Shown piece after piece: positions 24,515 to 34,759 of a stretch of 64,000 nucleotides of DNA. Location of the stretch: assembly GCF_000993785.3 (NCBI RefSeq), contig NZ_CP009922.3, positions 3,534,001 to 3,598,000 of the forward strand, given 5' to 3'. The translations under genes and the position numbers were made by a program. This stretch comes from Streptomyces xiamenensis (GTDB lineage: Bacteria > Actinomycetota > Actinomycetes > Streptomycetales > Streptomycetaceae). The notes under the pieces are model-generated. The model ran no database searches. It was given only the letters and a program-made list of their open reading frames with translations, and was not told the DNA's origin. Position 1 is the stretch's first letter, and each line of letters starts with the position of its first letter.

Positions 24515-27097
24515 GTGGCGGGCGAGTCCCCGGACATCGCGGAGCGGGAGCAGGATCAGCAGGAGTCAGGGGGAAAGACGTCCGGCCCCCCGGAAACAGT
24601 TCCCACCCCGGAGGACCCCCGCGCGACGACTCCGCCGGACGCGACCCTGAGCTTCTCGCCGACGTCCGACACGGAGCGGGAGCCGTCCCCGGCGGACGAG
24701 GCCGAGGACGCCGGGACGGCCACGGCTGACGGTGCGGGCCCGGTCCCGCCGAAGCAGCCGAAGCCGAAGCCGAAGCCGGACGTGCGGGGTTCGGAGGAGG
24801 CGAAGTCCGGCGGCGACGCGGGCGAAGCGGGCACCGGTGCGGGCACCGACCGCTCGGACGCGACGCTGCACTTCTCGCCCGCTGCCGCGCCGCGCGACAA
24901 GGACGCCGCGACACCGGCGGGCTCCGACGCGTCCGCCGACGAGGCCGGCGACGCTCCGGCGAAGCCCGGCGCGGCCGGGCGGAAGACCGCCGGTGGAAAG
25001 TCGTCCGGGCCGGTGCGGCCTGAGCACGACGAGCCCGCCGGCTCGGACGCCACGGACAGCACCGGTACCCCGTCGGAGCCGGAGCAGCGGGACGACCGTG
25101 CCCCCGCCGGCTCGGACGCGACGATGGTGTTCTCGGCCGGGGCCGCGACCGCGGACGGTCGCGACGTCCCGGCGAAGGCCGCGGACGGCTCGGAGCCCGC
25201 CCCGGCGAAGCCGAGCGCCGCGCCAGCGGCGGCCGGGGCCGTGGACGGTGGGGATTCCCCGCCGCCGAAGCCCCGTTCCGCTCCCGGCACGAACGAGTCC
25301 CCCGCCGGGGCGGAGGAGGACACGCCGGACAAGGACGCCGCGCGTTCCATACCGGCGGAGCCGGCCGGTGCCGCCGGGGAGGACTCCCCGGGCCCGGCGG
25401 ACGGTGCCGGCCAGGTCCCGCCGAAGCCCGCCACGGCGCCAGCCGCCGGTGGCAAGGCTCCGAAGGAGGACCCCCGTTCCGCCTCGGGCGCCGTGCCCCC
25501 GAAGGACGACTCCGGCCCGGACACCCCGGGCGAACCCGCCCCCGCCTCCGGTGGCGACGGTCCGGGCCGCGGTGGGGCCGATCTGCGGAAGTCCCCCGCC
25601 GTCCGGACCGAGGCACCGGCCAAGCCCGACGCACGACCCGCGACCCCCGCCAAGCCCACCGACGCCCCGGCGAAGCCCGCTGACGCGCCCGCGAAGCCCG
25701 AGGCTCAGCCTGCCGCGTCGGCCGCGCCCGCCGCCCCCGTCACGGCTCCGCCGCCGCCCGCCGGTCCGCCGCCCGTGGCGGACTCCGAGCGGGAGCCCCT
25801 CGAACTGCTCGCCGCACTCACCAACACGCCCCCGCCGCCGCCCACGCCGCTGCGCACCTTCGTGCGGCGGGTCAAGATCTGGACGCCCCTGGTCGTCCTG
25901 CTCCTGGTGATCTTCTCCGTGGCGCAGTCCCTGCGTCCGCTGCCGGAACCCACCCTCCGGCTCACCGCCGCCGAGTCCTTCACCTTCGACGGCGAGGTGC
26001 CCGCAGCGCCCTGGCCGGCCTCCGGCCAGGCGGCGCTCGACGTGGACGGCATCGGTACGTTCGGCACCTCGGGCGATCAGGAACCGGTGCCGATCGCCTC
26101 GGTCGCCAAGGTCATGACGGCCTACATCCTCATGCGGGACCACCCCATGGAGTCCGATCCCGAGTCCACCGGCGCGGAGATCCCGGTCGACCAGAAGGCC
26201 GAGGACGAGGTGGCCCTGGGCGACTCGGACGACGAGTCCGTCGTCTCCGTCACCAGCGGCGAAGTCCTCACCCAGCGCGAGGCCCTGCAGGCGATCATGA
26301 TCGCCTCCGCCAACAACGTGGCCCGTCTCGTCGCCCGCTGGGACGCCGGTTCCGAGGCCGACTTCGTCGCCAAGATGAACGAGACCGCCGCCGAACTCGG
26401 CATGAAGAACACCACCTACACCGACCCGTCCGGCCTCAGCCCCGACACGGTCAGCACTGCCGAGGACCAGGTCATCCTGGGCAAGGCGGCCATGGAGGAC
26501 CCGGTCTTCCGGCAGGTCGTGCGGCTGCCCGAGTACTACGACAGCAGTGGTGAGCGGCAGGGCAACTGGAACCACCTCGTGCCCATGAACGGCACGGTCG
26601 GCATCAAGACCGGCACCACGACCACCGCCCTGGGCAACCTCCTCTTCGCCGCCGAGCAGACCGTGGGCGAGGAGACCCGCCTGATCATCGGCGCGGTGCT
26701 GCGCCAGCCGCCGGACCCCGTCGACCTGTCCATCCTCACCGGGGCGCTCAACGCTGGAAGGGAACTGATCTCCTTCGCCCAGGAGGAACTGATCGAGGAG
26801 ACGGTGCTGAGCGCCGGCGATGTCGTCGGGTACGTGGACGACGGGCTCGGCGGGCGTACCCCGGTCACCGTCACCGAGGACGTGCGGGCGGCGGGCTGGC
26901 CGGGCCTGAAGCTCACGCTGGAGCTGAACGGCGGCGAGGGCGACGAGGCCCTGCCGCACACCGCCTCCGCCGGTACCGAGGTCGGCACGCTCACCGTCGG
27001 AGACGGCAGCGGGGGCAGCGAGACCACCGTCCCGGTGGCGCTGCGACACGATCTGACGGAGCCCGGCTTCACGGCCAGGCTCGGCCGGCTGGGCTGA
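24515..27097 (+). CDS. D-alanyl-D-alanine carboxypeptidase with a long cytoplasmic N-terminus
   Basis: 860 residues, about twice the usual length. The first 450 residues are a Pro/Ala/Glu/Asp-rich, probably disordered region. It holds three copies of a DAT(L/M)xFS motif (near 42, 115 and 201) and many PxKP units. One membrane segment (about 457-475) precedes the extracytoplasmic PBP5-type serine peptidase. That domain has SVAK at 529-532, SAN at 598-600 and KTG at 698-700, all intact, plus a C-terminal beta domain. It should trim peptidoglycan pentapeptides. The N-terminus could be a kinase target or a scaffold. GTG 24515 has GGGAGG nine bases upstream. A hairpin follows the stop. Confidence 0.92.
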   Translation: MAGESPDIAEREQDQQESGGKTSGPPETVPTPEDPRATTPPDATLSFSPTSDTEREPSPADEAEDAGTATADGAGPVPPKQPKPKPKPDVRGSEEAKSGGDAGEAGTGAGTDRSDATLHFSPAAAPRDKDAATPAGSDASADEAGDAPAKPGAAGRKTAGGKSSGPVRPEHDEPAGSDATDSTGTPSEPEQRDDRAPAGSDATMVFSAGAATADGRDVPAKAADGSEPAPAKPSAAPAAAGAVDGGDSPPPKPRSAPGTNESPAGAEEDTPDKDAARSIPAEPAGAAGEDSPGPADGAGQVPPKPATAPAAGGKAPKEDPRSASGAVPPKDDSGPDTPGEPAPASGGDGPGRGGADLRKSPAVRTEAPAKPDARPATPAKPTDAPAKPADAPAKPEAQPAASAAPAAPVTAPPPPAGPPPVADSEREPLELLAALTNTPPPPPTPLRTFVRRVKIWTPLVVLLLVIFSVAQSLRPLPEPTLRLTAAESFTFDGEVPAAPWPASGQAALDVDGIGTFGTSGDQEPVPIASVAKVMTAYILMRDHPMESDPESTGAEIPVDQKAEDEVALGDSDDESVVSVTSGEVLTQREALQAIMIASANNVARLVARWDAGSEADFVAKMNETAAELGMKNTTYTDPSGLSPDTVSTAEDQVILGKAAMEDPVFRQVVRLPEYYDSSGERQGNWNHLVPMNGTVGIKTGTTTTALGNLLFAAEQTVGEETRLIIGAVLRQPPDPVDLSILTGALNAGRELISFAQEELIEETVLSAGDVVGYVDDGLGGRTPVTVTEDVRAAGWPGLKLTLELNGGEGDEALPHTASAGTEVGTLTVGDGSGGSETTVPVALRHDLTEPGFTARLGRLG

Positions 27098-27143
27098 TCC
27101 GCCCCGCCGACCCGCGCCCCCGCGAACGGCCCCCGGAACCGGA

Positions 27144-27173
27144 CCGGCCCCGTACCGCGCGGTACGGGGCCGG
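27144..27173 (+). terminator. 13-bp perfect hairpin after the carboxypeptidase gene
   Basis: CCGGCCCCGTACC (27144-27156), loop GCGC, GGTACGGGGCCGG (27161-27173). It lies 46 bp after the stop and 28 bp before the small ORF. Confidence 0.88.
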
Positions 27174-27201
27174 TGGCCGTTCCAGGGGATAGCATCGCCC
27201 A

Positions 27202-27381
27202 GTGGCGCGATCACCACAGGACGAGGCGGCGTGGCAGGACCTGGACCCGGCCACCCGGGCGAGGATGGACTTCCTCGACCCGGAGGACTTCACCGTGGGC
27301 CCCACGGCGGAGGGCGCCGAGCAGTGGCGGCGCTTCACCGCCATTCTCGACAAGGCCGAGAACTACCGCTCCGGCCGGTGA
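27202..27381 (+). CDS. Small hypothetical protein, 59 residues
   Basis: The frame starts with GTG 27202 and reads VARSPQDEAAWQDLDPATRA, then RMDFLDPEDFTVGPTAEGAE, and ends in QWRRFTAILDKAENYRSGR. It is acidic, soluble and has the codon use of a real gene, with third positions almost all G or C. It fills the space between a terminator and a convergent lipoprotein gene. The ribosome site is weak (AGGGG about 12 bases upstream). No family is recognised. Confidence 0.6.
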   Translation: MARSPQDEAAWQDLDPATRARMDFLDPEDFTVGPTAEGAEQWRRFTAILDKAENYRSGR

Positions 27382-27411
27382 GCCGGTCCCCCGCGCCGCC
27401 GGTCCCCGGCC

Positions 27412-28140
27412 TCAGGCCGGGCAGGTGTTCAGCATGGCGCTCAGCTCGTCGTGCTCGTCCTGGGTGACCGTCAGGTCGTACTCGTGCTTGACCCGGGTCC
27501 AGGCCAGCCCGTACTCGCACCAGAACTCCTCCAGCGGCGGCTGCCAGTCCTCGGGGCCCTGGTCACCCTTGGAGCGGTTGGAGGAGGCGCTGACGCCCAG
27601 CAGCTGCGGGTGGGTCAGGTCGTTGGCGAAGGCGGCCCGCCGGTCGTTGTCCCAGCTGTCCGCCCCCGAGCGCCAGGCGTTGGCGAGCGGCACCATGTGG
27701 TCGATGTCCACGTCCTTGGCCTCGTTCAGGGTCTCCCCGTCGTAGGCGCTGTACCAGCTGCCCGAGGTGGGCTGGCACTTGTCGTCCGTGACCACGTCCT
27801 CGCCGTCGCGCAGCAGCGTCTGCTGGCGGGCCGTGCAGCCGTCCTGGGAGGCCCAGTGCGGGAACTTGTCCCGGTCGTAGCCCGTCATGGGCCGCTGTTC
27901 GGCCACGGTGAGCTCGCCGAGCTGGGTCCTGGCGTCCTCGGGGGTGGGCAGACCGGGGAGCGCCGTGACGATGAAGTCGGTGGCCGGCGGGGCGCCGTCG
28001 GCCGGGGGCGCGGACGGGGCCGGGTCGCCGTCCGCCGCGTCGGTGAAGTCCTCGGCGGTGCAGCCGCCGAGCGCCAGCGTGCCGCTGAGCGCTACGGCGA
28101 CCGCGACCGCGACTGTGTGTTTCCGGCTCCGGCCGCGCAT
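27412..28140 (-). CDS. Secreted lipoprotein with HNH-type nuclease fold (GmrSD C-terminal-like/DUF1524)
   Basis: 242 residues. A lipoprotein signal (VAVAVAVALSGTLALGGCTA, lipobox LGGC) precedes a short acidic linker. The nuclease-like domain has DIDHMVPLANAWRSGADSWD, holding the His-containing HNH core, and LLGVSASSNRSKGDQGPEDW, both hallmarks of secreted streptomycete HNH proteins. Four or more Cys (DGCTARQQ, DKCQPT, EFWCEYG, NTCPA) could form disulphides outside the cell. It probably degrades extracellular DNA at the membrane surface. It lies alone between convergent and divergent neighbours. Confidence 0.88.
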   Translation of the reverse strand: MRGRSRKHTVAVAVAVALSGTLALGGCTAEDFTDAADGDPAPSAPPADGAPPATDFIVTALPGLPTPEDARTQLGELTVAEQRPMTGYDRDKFPHWASQDGCTARQQTLLRDGEDVVTDDKCQPTSGSWYSAYDGETLNEAKDVDIDHMVPLANAWRSGADSWDNDRRAAFANDLTHPQLLGVSASSNRSKGDQGPEDWQPPLEEFWCEYGLAWTRVKHEYDLTVTQDEHDELSAMLNTCPA

Positions 28141-28275
28141 GCGCCCACCCCATGTATCCGTTGAGTTCCGTGCTGATCGTTGTGTCGATCAATCGACGAC
28201 GATCTTATGAGCCGGTACGGAACGTCAACACGGTGGTGAGGATGTCAGCCACCGGCGCGCGGGCGGGCGTTCACC

Positions 28276-28827
28276 TCAGCTGGTGGCGGCGGCGAACTGC
28301 GCGAGGAACGCCTCGTCGAAGGCCGGCAGGTCACCGGGCTTGCGGCTGGTGATGAGGGTGTTGGGGCCGTTGTTGTCGATGACGACCTGTTCGTCCACCC
28401 AACTGCCGCCCGCGTTGCGGATGTCGGTCTTCAGGCTGGGCCAGGAGGTGAGGGTCCGGCCCCGCACGGCGTCGGCCTCCACCAGCGTCCACGGGGCGTG
28501 GCAGATGGCGGCGACGGGGCGGCCGGTGGCGAAGAAGCCATTGATGAACGCCAGGGCGCGGCTGCTGAGCCGCAGCGCGTCCGGATTGGCCACGCCGCCG
28601 GGCAGGACCAGGCCGTCGTAGTCGTCCACCGAGGCGTCGTCGACGGTCTCGTCGACGGCGAAGGTGTCGGCGGCGTCCAGGTGGTTGTAGGCCTGGATCC
28701 GGCCCCCGTGGGTGGAGATCAGGCGGGGTTCGCCGCCGGCGGCGAGCAGGGCGTCCCAGGGATCGGTGAGTTCGATCTGCTCCACGCCTTCTGGCGCCAT
28801 GAGGAAGGCGACGCGCACGTCGGTCAC
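28276..28827 (-). CDS. DJ-1/PfpI family protein
   Basis: 183 residues of the class I glutamine amidotransferase-like fold. The nucleophile elbow is AAICHAPWTL (Cys followed by His), and an acidic residue from the early EGVEQIELTDP strand completes the active site as in the YhbO/PfpI group. Such proteins act as deglycases, chaperones or peptidases under stress; which applies here is open. GTG 28827 is taken as the start (VTDVRVAFLMAPEG), with AAAGG four bases upstream; GTG 28818 is possible. The YceI gene lies 104 bp upstream on the same strand. Confidence 0.9.
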   Translation of the reverse strand: MTDVRVAFLMAPEGVEQIELTDPWDALLAAGGEPRLISTHGGRIQAYNHLDAADTFAVDETVDDASVDDYDGLVLPGGVANPDALRLSSRALAFINGFFATGRPVAAICHAPWTLVEADAVRGRTLTSWPSLKTDIRNAGGSWVDEQVVIDNNGPNTLITSRKPGDLPAFDEAFLAQFAAATS

Positions 28828-28931
28828 ATCCTTTCGGCTTGTCCGTGTTCCGTGTTCCGGGATCGTGTTCGTTTCCGTGGTTCCGGATGCGGATGGGGTA
28901 CGGACGGCCGGGTGCCCCGGACACGGGCGGA

Positions 28932-29510
28932 TTATGCGTCCGACGCCTTCGTGGTGTCGGCCGTGCCGGCCGTCTCGGACGCCGCCGGTGTGTGCACGAA
29001 GCGCAGGGTGAGGGCGAGCCGGGCGGGGCCCCGCATCATCCGGGCGAGGTTCCAGGTCATGCCGTGCGCCGCCGGGTCGATCTCCGGTTCCGCGGTGAGG
29101 GTGACGCCGTCGGGGGCGGCCTCGGTGGCGCGGGCGGTGAAGGTGAGCGGCCGGGTGACGCCGGTGACGGTCAGCTCGCCGCTGACGCGGACCTGCCCGG
29201 CGTCGCCCTCGGGCGCGATCCGCTCGGCGGCGAAGAGGATCTTCGGGTGCACCGCGACGCCGAAGAAGTCGGCGGACCGCAGATGCCGGTCGCGCCGCGC
29301 GTTGCCGGTGTCGAGCGATCCGGCGCCGACGGTGAGGGTGCCGCGCGCGGTGCCGTCCGCCAGTACGTCGGCGTGACCGGCGATCTCGCCGAAGGTGCCC
29401 GTGACGGTGATCAGCCCCCACAGTCCCTTGCGGGCGAAGTGGACGGTGGAGTGGGCGGCGTCCAGTGTCCAGCGGCCGGCCAGCAGCCCGGACGAAAGAT
29501 CATCTGACAT
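28932..29510 (-). CDS. YceI family protein (lipocalin-like)
   Basis: 192 residues without a signal peptide. The family opening is GRWTLDAAHSTVHFARKGLWGLITVTG, seen here in parts, and NARRDRHLRSADFFGVAVHP is the second hallmark. YceI proteins form a beta-barrel that binds long isoprenoid or amphiphilic ligands and are often stress-induced. It is divergent from a MarR gene with an 82-bp gap containing a 21-bp imperfect palindrome, which suggests that MarR controls it. Confidence 0.92.
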   Translation of the reverse strand: MSDDLSSGLLAGRWTLDAAHSTVHFARKGLWGLITVTGTFGEIAGHADVLADGTARGTLTVGAGSLDTGNARRDRHLRSADFFGVAVHPKILFAAERIAPEGDAGQVRVSGELTVTGVTRPLTFTARATEAAPDGVTLTAEPEIDPAAHGMTWNLARMMRGPARLALTLRFVHTPAASETAGTADTTKASDA

Positions 29511-29522
29511 GACAATCCTCTT

Positions 29523-29543
29523 GCTGGTTATTAGGTAACTAGC
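29523..29543. promoter_or_regulatory. Candidate MarR operator between yceI-like and marR-like genes
   Basis: GCTGGTTATT-A-GGTAACTAGC is an imperfect 21-bp palindrome (7 of 10 positions paired) in an AT-rich 82-bp gap between divergent genes. This is the expected size and place for a MarR dimer site. Confidence 0.6.
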
Positions 29544-29592
29544 GAGATATTAACGATGCCGGTTATCCTTCCGCAAGAGGACGGAGTTCGGC

Positions 29593-30117
29593 ATGCGGAC
29601 GGAACAGGGCGAAGGCTCCCCGGTGGATCCCCCGGCGGAGCGACCCCAGGAGGACTGCCCCGGGGCCGAGGATCGTGAACTCCTCCAGCACTGGCACGCC
29701 ATGCAGAGCGGCTTCCGCCGCCTGAACGACCGGCTGCTGGCCGAGGTCGCCGCCGGTACGGGCGTCGCCGCCTCCTCGTTCCAGGTGCTGTGGCATCTGC
29801 TGGCCGCCCCTTCACGGTCCGCCCCGATGCGCGAACTGACCGAGACCCTGGGCTTCTCCACCGCCGGCACCACCAAGGTCGTGGACCGGCTCGCCCAGCA
29901 GGGACTGGTGGACCGCCGCCCCTCCCGCACCGACCGCCGGGTGGTCTACGCCGTGCTCACCGAGGAGGGCGCCGCCACCGCCACCGCCGCCGCCCGGGCC
30001 CTGGCCGGCGCGCTCCGCCGCCATCTGGTGGCACCGCTGGGCCCCGAGGGCTGCGCGGCCCTGCTGGGCGCCCTGCTCACGCTGGAGGACGCGGCAGCGG
30101 ACGGACCAGCAGCATGA
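29593..30117 (+). CDS. MarR family transcriptional regulator
   Basis: 174 residues with a winged-helix core: SSFQVLWHLLAAPSRSAPMR, then a recognition helix (GFSTAGTTKVVDRLAQQGLV) and a wing with RRPSRTDRRVVYAVLT. An N-terminal extension of about 25 residues is acidic. It is divergent from the YceI gene and is likely its repressor. The last 41 bases overlap the end of the convergent methyltransferase gene. Confidence 0.9.
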   Translation: MRTEQGEGSPVDPPAERPQEDCPGAEDRELLQHWHAMQSGFRRLNDRLLAEVAAGTGVAASSFQVLWHLLAAPSRSAPMRELTETLGFSTAGTTKVVDRLAQQGLVDRRPSRTDRRVVYAVLTEEGAATATAAARALAGALRRHLVAPLGPEGCAALLGALLTLEDAAADGPAA

Positions 30118-31309
30118 CCGGGGCGCCGGCGAGCCGGGTGACGACGACCGTGGCCCGACCCGGGCCGCTGGGCTTGAGGCGCTTGCGCAGCTCGTCCGGA
30201 TCGATCGCGGAGCCACGCTTCTTGATGGTGACCGTCCCCACCCCGCGCTCGCGCAGCAGCGCCCGCAGCCGCTTCACGTGGAACGGCAGCACCTCGTCGA
30301 TCTCGTACCCGCTCGCGTACGGGGAGCCCGCCGCGTCCGGCCCGGCGCCCCCGGCCGGCTCGTCCGTCGTGATGTACGCGATGGTGGGGTCCAGCAGCCG
30401 GCCGCCGAGCCGCCGGGCCGTCTCCGCCACCAGATGGGCGCGGATCACCGCCCCGTCCGGCTCGTACAGATAGCGCCCCGGCGCCCCCGAAGGCGCCTGG
30501 CCGGTGTCGCCGGTGAGGGTGTCCCCGGCCGGCAGCAGGGTGGCGCGGCGTACGCCGGCCCCGCCGGTGCCGAACCACAGCACCGCCTCCTTGACCTCTC
30601 CGCGGTCCGAGACCCACTCCGCCTCGGCCTGCTCCGGGATCGCCTCGTGCGGGATGCCGGGGGCGATCTTCACCGCGGCGTACGGGGCGGCGGTGGCCGC
30701 CGCGATCGCCCAGGACAGCGGCGGTGAGTACGCCTCGGGGTCGAAGATCCGGCCGCGCCCGCCGCGCCGGGCCGGGTCGAGGAACACGGCGTCGTACCCC
30801 CTGGTGTCCACCTCGGTGACATCGCCGCGGCGCACCTCGATGAGTCCGTCCAGGCCCAGCGCCTCGGCGTTGGCCTCGGCCACGGCGCAGGTCAGCGGGT
30901 CGCGGTCGACGGCGAGGACCTCGATACCCTCCCGGGCCAGCGCGATCGCGTCGCCGCCGATGCCGCAGCACAGATCGGCCACCCGGCGGATGCCCAGGCC
31001 CGCCATCCGCCGGGCCCGCCAGGTCGCGACGGTGGTCCGGGTGGCCTGTTCCACGCCGTTGGGCGTGAAGTACATGCGGGCCGCGTCGGCGGCCCCGAAC
31101 TTCGCCACCGCGCGCTGCCGCAGCCGGGCCTGGCCGAGCGCGGCGGACACCAGCCCGGCGGGGTGGTCGCGGCGCAGCCGGGTGGCGAGGGTCAGCTCGT
31201 CCGCCGGGTCGAAGTCCCGCAGTTCGGCCAGCAACTGCCGGCCCTCGCTGCTCAGCAGGGCGTCGAAGGTCGATCGGGCGGAGGAATCGGGTGCGGCCAC
31301 GTGGGTCAT
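30077..31309 (-). CDS. Class I SAM-dependent methyltransferase with THUMP-like domain
   Basis: 410 residues. SAM motif I is VADLCCGIGGDAIALAREG, followed by VDRDPLTCAVAEANAEALGL and the catalytic-type FLDPARRGGRGRIF. A C-terminal THUMP-like domain ends in KKRGSAIDPDELRKRLK. This set is found in a conserved actinobacterial methyltransferase presumed to modify RNA; the substrate is unknown. ATG 31309 is chosen because GGGAG precedes it and family members begin near there. Its end overlaps the MarR gene by 41 bp. Confidence 0.88.
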   Translation of the reverse strand: MTHVAAPDSSARSTFDALLSSEGRQLLAELRDFDPADELTLATRLRRDHPAGLVSAALGQARLRQRAVAKFGAADAARMYFTPNGVEQATRTTVATWRARRMAGLGIRRVADLCCGIGGDAIALAREGIEVLAVDRDPLTCAVAEANAEALGLDGLIEVRRGDVTEVDTRGYDAVFLDPARRGGRGRIFDPEAYSPPLSWAIAAATAAPYAAVKIAPGIPHEAIPEQAEAEWVSDRGEVKEAVLWFGTGGAGVRRATLLPAGDTLTGDTGQAPSGAPGRYLYEPDGAVIRAHLVAETARRLGGRLLDPTIAYITTDEPAGGAGPDAAGSPYASGYEIDEVLPFHVKRLRALLRERGVGTVTIKKRGSAIDPDELRKRLKPSGPGRATVVVTRLAGAPVMLLVRPLPRPPA

Positions 31310-31372
31310 TCTCCCTGGCGGGCCGGAAGGTCGTGCCGCGTGTCCCTGGCGGCCGGTGTCAGCATCCGTTCC

Positions 31373-32314
31373 ATGAGGATTATCAGACAAGTAAGACAAA
31401 AGTCTTTTTTCTGGACCGGAGTCACCGGAACCGGTCTCGCCATACTCGGACTCACCCTCCTGTCCTGCGGCACCGCCACCACCGCCTCCTCCTCCGGCGC
31501 GGACGCCGCCGCCCCGGTCGCCGCCCTGGGCACGCCGCAGCGCGCCCAGGCCCGCACCGCCGCCGACGCGCTCGCCACCTACGCCGAGGGCCTGGTGAAG
31601 GCCGAGGCCAAGCGGCTCGCCGCCGCCAAGAGCTGGGGCCTGCGCAAGGCGCCGCTGCGCCCGCCGGCCCCGCCCGCGAAGAAGGCCGAACCCGTCACCG
31701 AGCCGGGGCACATCACCGGCGACGGCCTGCCCGCCGTCATCACCCGGGTGCCCACCGACGACAAGGTCGTCTTCCTCACCATCGACGACGGCGCCCACAA
31801 GGACCCCGGCCTGCTGGAGATGCTCCGCGAGCTCGACGTCCCCGTCAGCGCCTTCCTCTCCGACTACGTGGCCAGGGACGACTACGACTACTTCCGCGAG
31901 GCCCGGGACGACGGCTGGGGCATCCACAACCACACCGTCAACCACCGTGAGCTGCCCCGGCTCTCCGCGTCCGGGCAGCGCGAGGAGATCTGCGACCAGC
32001 AGGACACCCTGGAGGAGGAGATGGGCGAACGCCCCGTGATGTTCCGCCCGCCCTACGGCGCCTACGACCGCGAGACGCTGCGCGCGGCGGCCTCCTGCGG
32101 CGTGGAGGTGGTCCCGCTGTGGGCCGAGGAGGCATTCCCCGACCGCATCGAATGGGGCCGCCCCGACCGCGAGTTCCACCCCGGGGACATCATCCTCACC
32201 CACTTCCGCGGCAGCTCGGAATGGGCGGGCACGATGCCCGACATGATCCGCCGAGTCCTGGACACCGCCACCTCCCAGGGTTTCGCCGTCGCCCGCCTGG
32301 AGGACTATCTCTGA
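31373..32314 (+). CDS. Polysaccharide deacetylase (NodB domain) lipoprotein
   Basis: 313 residues. The lipoprotein-like signal (GLAILGLTLLSCGTA, Cys as lipobox) precedes a basic helical linker. The NodB catalytic domain has TIDDGAH (metal Asp pair), HTVNH (metal His pair) and RPPYGAYD. It should remove acetyl groups from a cell-wall or extracellular polysaccharide. GTGTCAGCATCC before ATG 31373 offers no strong ribosome site; the next in-frame start would lose the signal. It is the last gene before the chaperonin operon. Confidence 0.9.
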   Translation: MRIIRQVRQKSFFWTGVTGTGLAILGLTLLSCGTATTASSSGADAAAPVAALGTPQRAQARTAADALATYAEGLVKAEAKRLAAAKSWGLRKAPLRPPAPPAKKAEPVTEPGHITGDGLPAVITRVPTDDKVVFLTIDDGAHKDPGLLEMLRELDVPVSAFLSDYVARDDYDYFREARDDGWGIHNHTVNHRELPRLSASGQREEICDQQDTLEEEMGERPVMFRPPYGAYDRETLRAAASCGVEVVPLWAEEAFPDRIEWGRPDREFHPGDIILTHFRGSSEWAGTMPDMIRRVLDTATSQGFAVARLEDYL

Positions 32315-32366
32315 GCCCTCCGAGTCGGTCACGGGGAACGCCCACGGGACGCGGCAGGGGCGCGTG

Positions 32367-32393
32367 TTGGCACTCTGGTTGACTGAGTGCTAA
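32367..32393 (+). promoter_or_regulatory. CIRCE operator 1 upstream of groES
   Basis: TTGGCACTC-N9-GAGTGCTAA matches the CIRCE consensus (TTAGCACTC-N9-GAGTGCTAA) at 17 of 18 arm positions. It is the binding site for the repressor HrcA. Confidence 0.97.
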
Positions 32394-32412
32394 TCGCCGC
32401 CTACTCTCAAGA

Positions 32413-32439
32413 CTGGCACTCTCCACCGGCGAGTGCCAG
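32413..32439 (+). promoter_or_regulatory. CIRCE operator 2 upstream of groES
   Basis: CTGGCACTC-N9-GAGTGCCAG is a second perfectly symmetric CIRCE-like element 19 bp after the first. Double CIRCE sites are known in front of streptomycete groES operons. Confidence 0.92.
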
Positions 32440-32540
32440 CATGCGCGACGGGCGGATCCGGCACCCGCGACGACGGGTCCTCCAGGGCGCTATCACAAGA
32501 CAGCAGACCCTCAAGAGCTCTCCGAAGGGGGAGGTCGGAC

Positions 32541-32852
32541 GTGACCGCCACCACCAGTTCCAAGGTTGCCATCAAGCCGCTCGAGGACCGCATCGTCGTC
32601 CAGCCGCTCGATGCCGAGCAGACCACGGCCTCCGGCCTGGTCATCCCGGACACCGCGAAGGAGAAGCCCCAGGAGGGCACCGTCCTCGCCGTGGGCCCGG
32701 GCCGCTTCGAGAACGGCGACCGCCTGCCGCTCGACGTCAAGGTCGGCGACATCGTGCTGTACAGCAAGTACGGCGGCACCGAGGTGAAGTACAACGGCGA
32801 GGAGTACCTGGTGCTCTCCGCCCGCGATGTGCTCGCCATCATCGAGAAGTAA
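32541..32852 (+). CDS. groES: Co-chaperonin GroES
   Basis: 103 residues. [38 protein letters not shown] and [14 protein letters not shown] are the standard GroES strands and mobile loop. It caps the GroEL ring during ATP-driven folding in the cytoplasm. GTG 32541 has GGGGGAGG about eight bases upstream and gives the usual length. It is preceded by two CIRCE elements and followed after 154 bp by groEL1. Confidence 0.98.
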   Translation: MTATTSSKVAIKPLEDRIVVQPLDAEQTTASGLVIPDTAKEKPQEGTVLAVGPGRFENGDRLPLDVKVGDIVLYSKYGGTEVKYNGEEYLVLSARDVLAIIEK

Positions 32853-32946
32853 GCCCCAGCGCTTCGCTTCACCCGGCCGCGCCCCGGCTCCCCCGTCATC
32901 GACAAGCCGGGAAGTAGGGGCGCGGCTGCCTTTTCGTCCGAGCTGA

Positions 32947-34629
<1,683 letters not shown>

Positions 34630-34649
34630 CACCGGTACCAGTGCGTACG

Positions 34650-34694
34650 GAAGGCCCCCGGCTCGCCCGTTTCCCGGGCGGGGTGGGGGCCTTC
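34650..34694 (+). terminator. Hairpin after groEL1
   Basis: GAAGGCCCCC (34650-34659) pairs with GGGGGCCTTC (34685-34694); an inner CGCCCG/CGGGCG stem surrounds a short loop. It lies 20 bp after the groEL1 stop. Confidence 0.88.
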
Positions 34695-34759
34695 TCCCGT
34701 GACAGCGGCGGCGCGCCCGATACGGCTCGCCAGGTTTCGACCGGCCAGGCCGCGACCGG

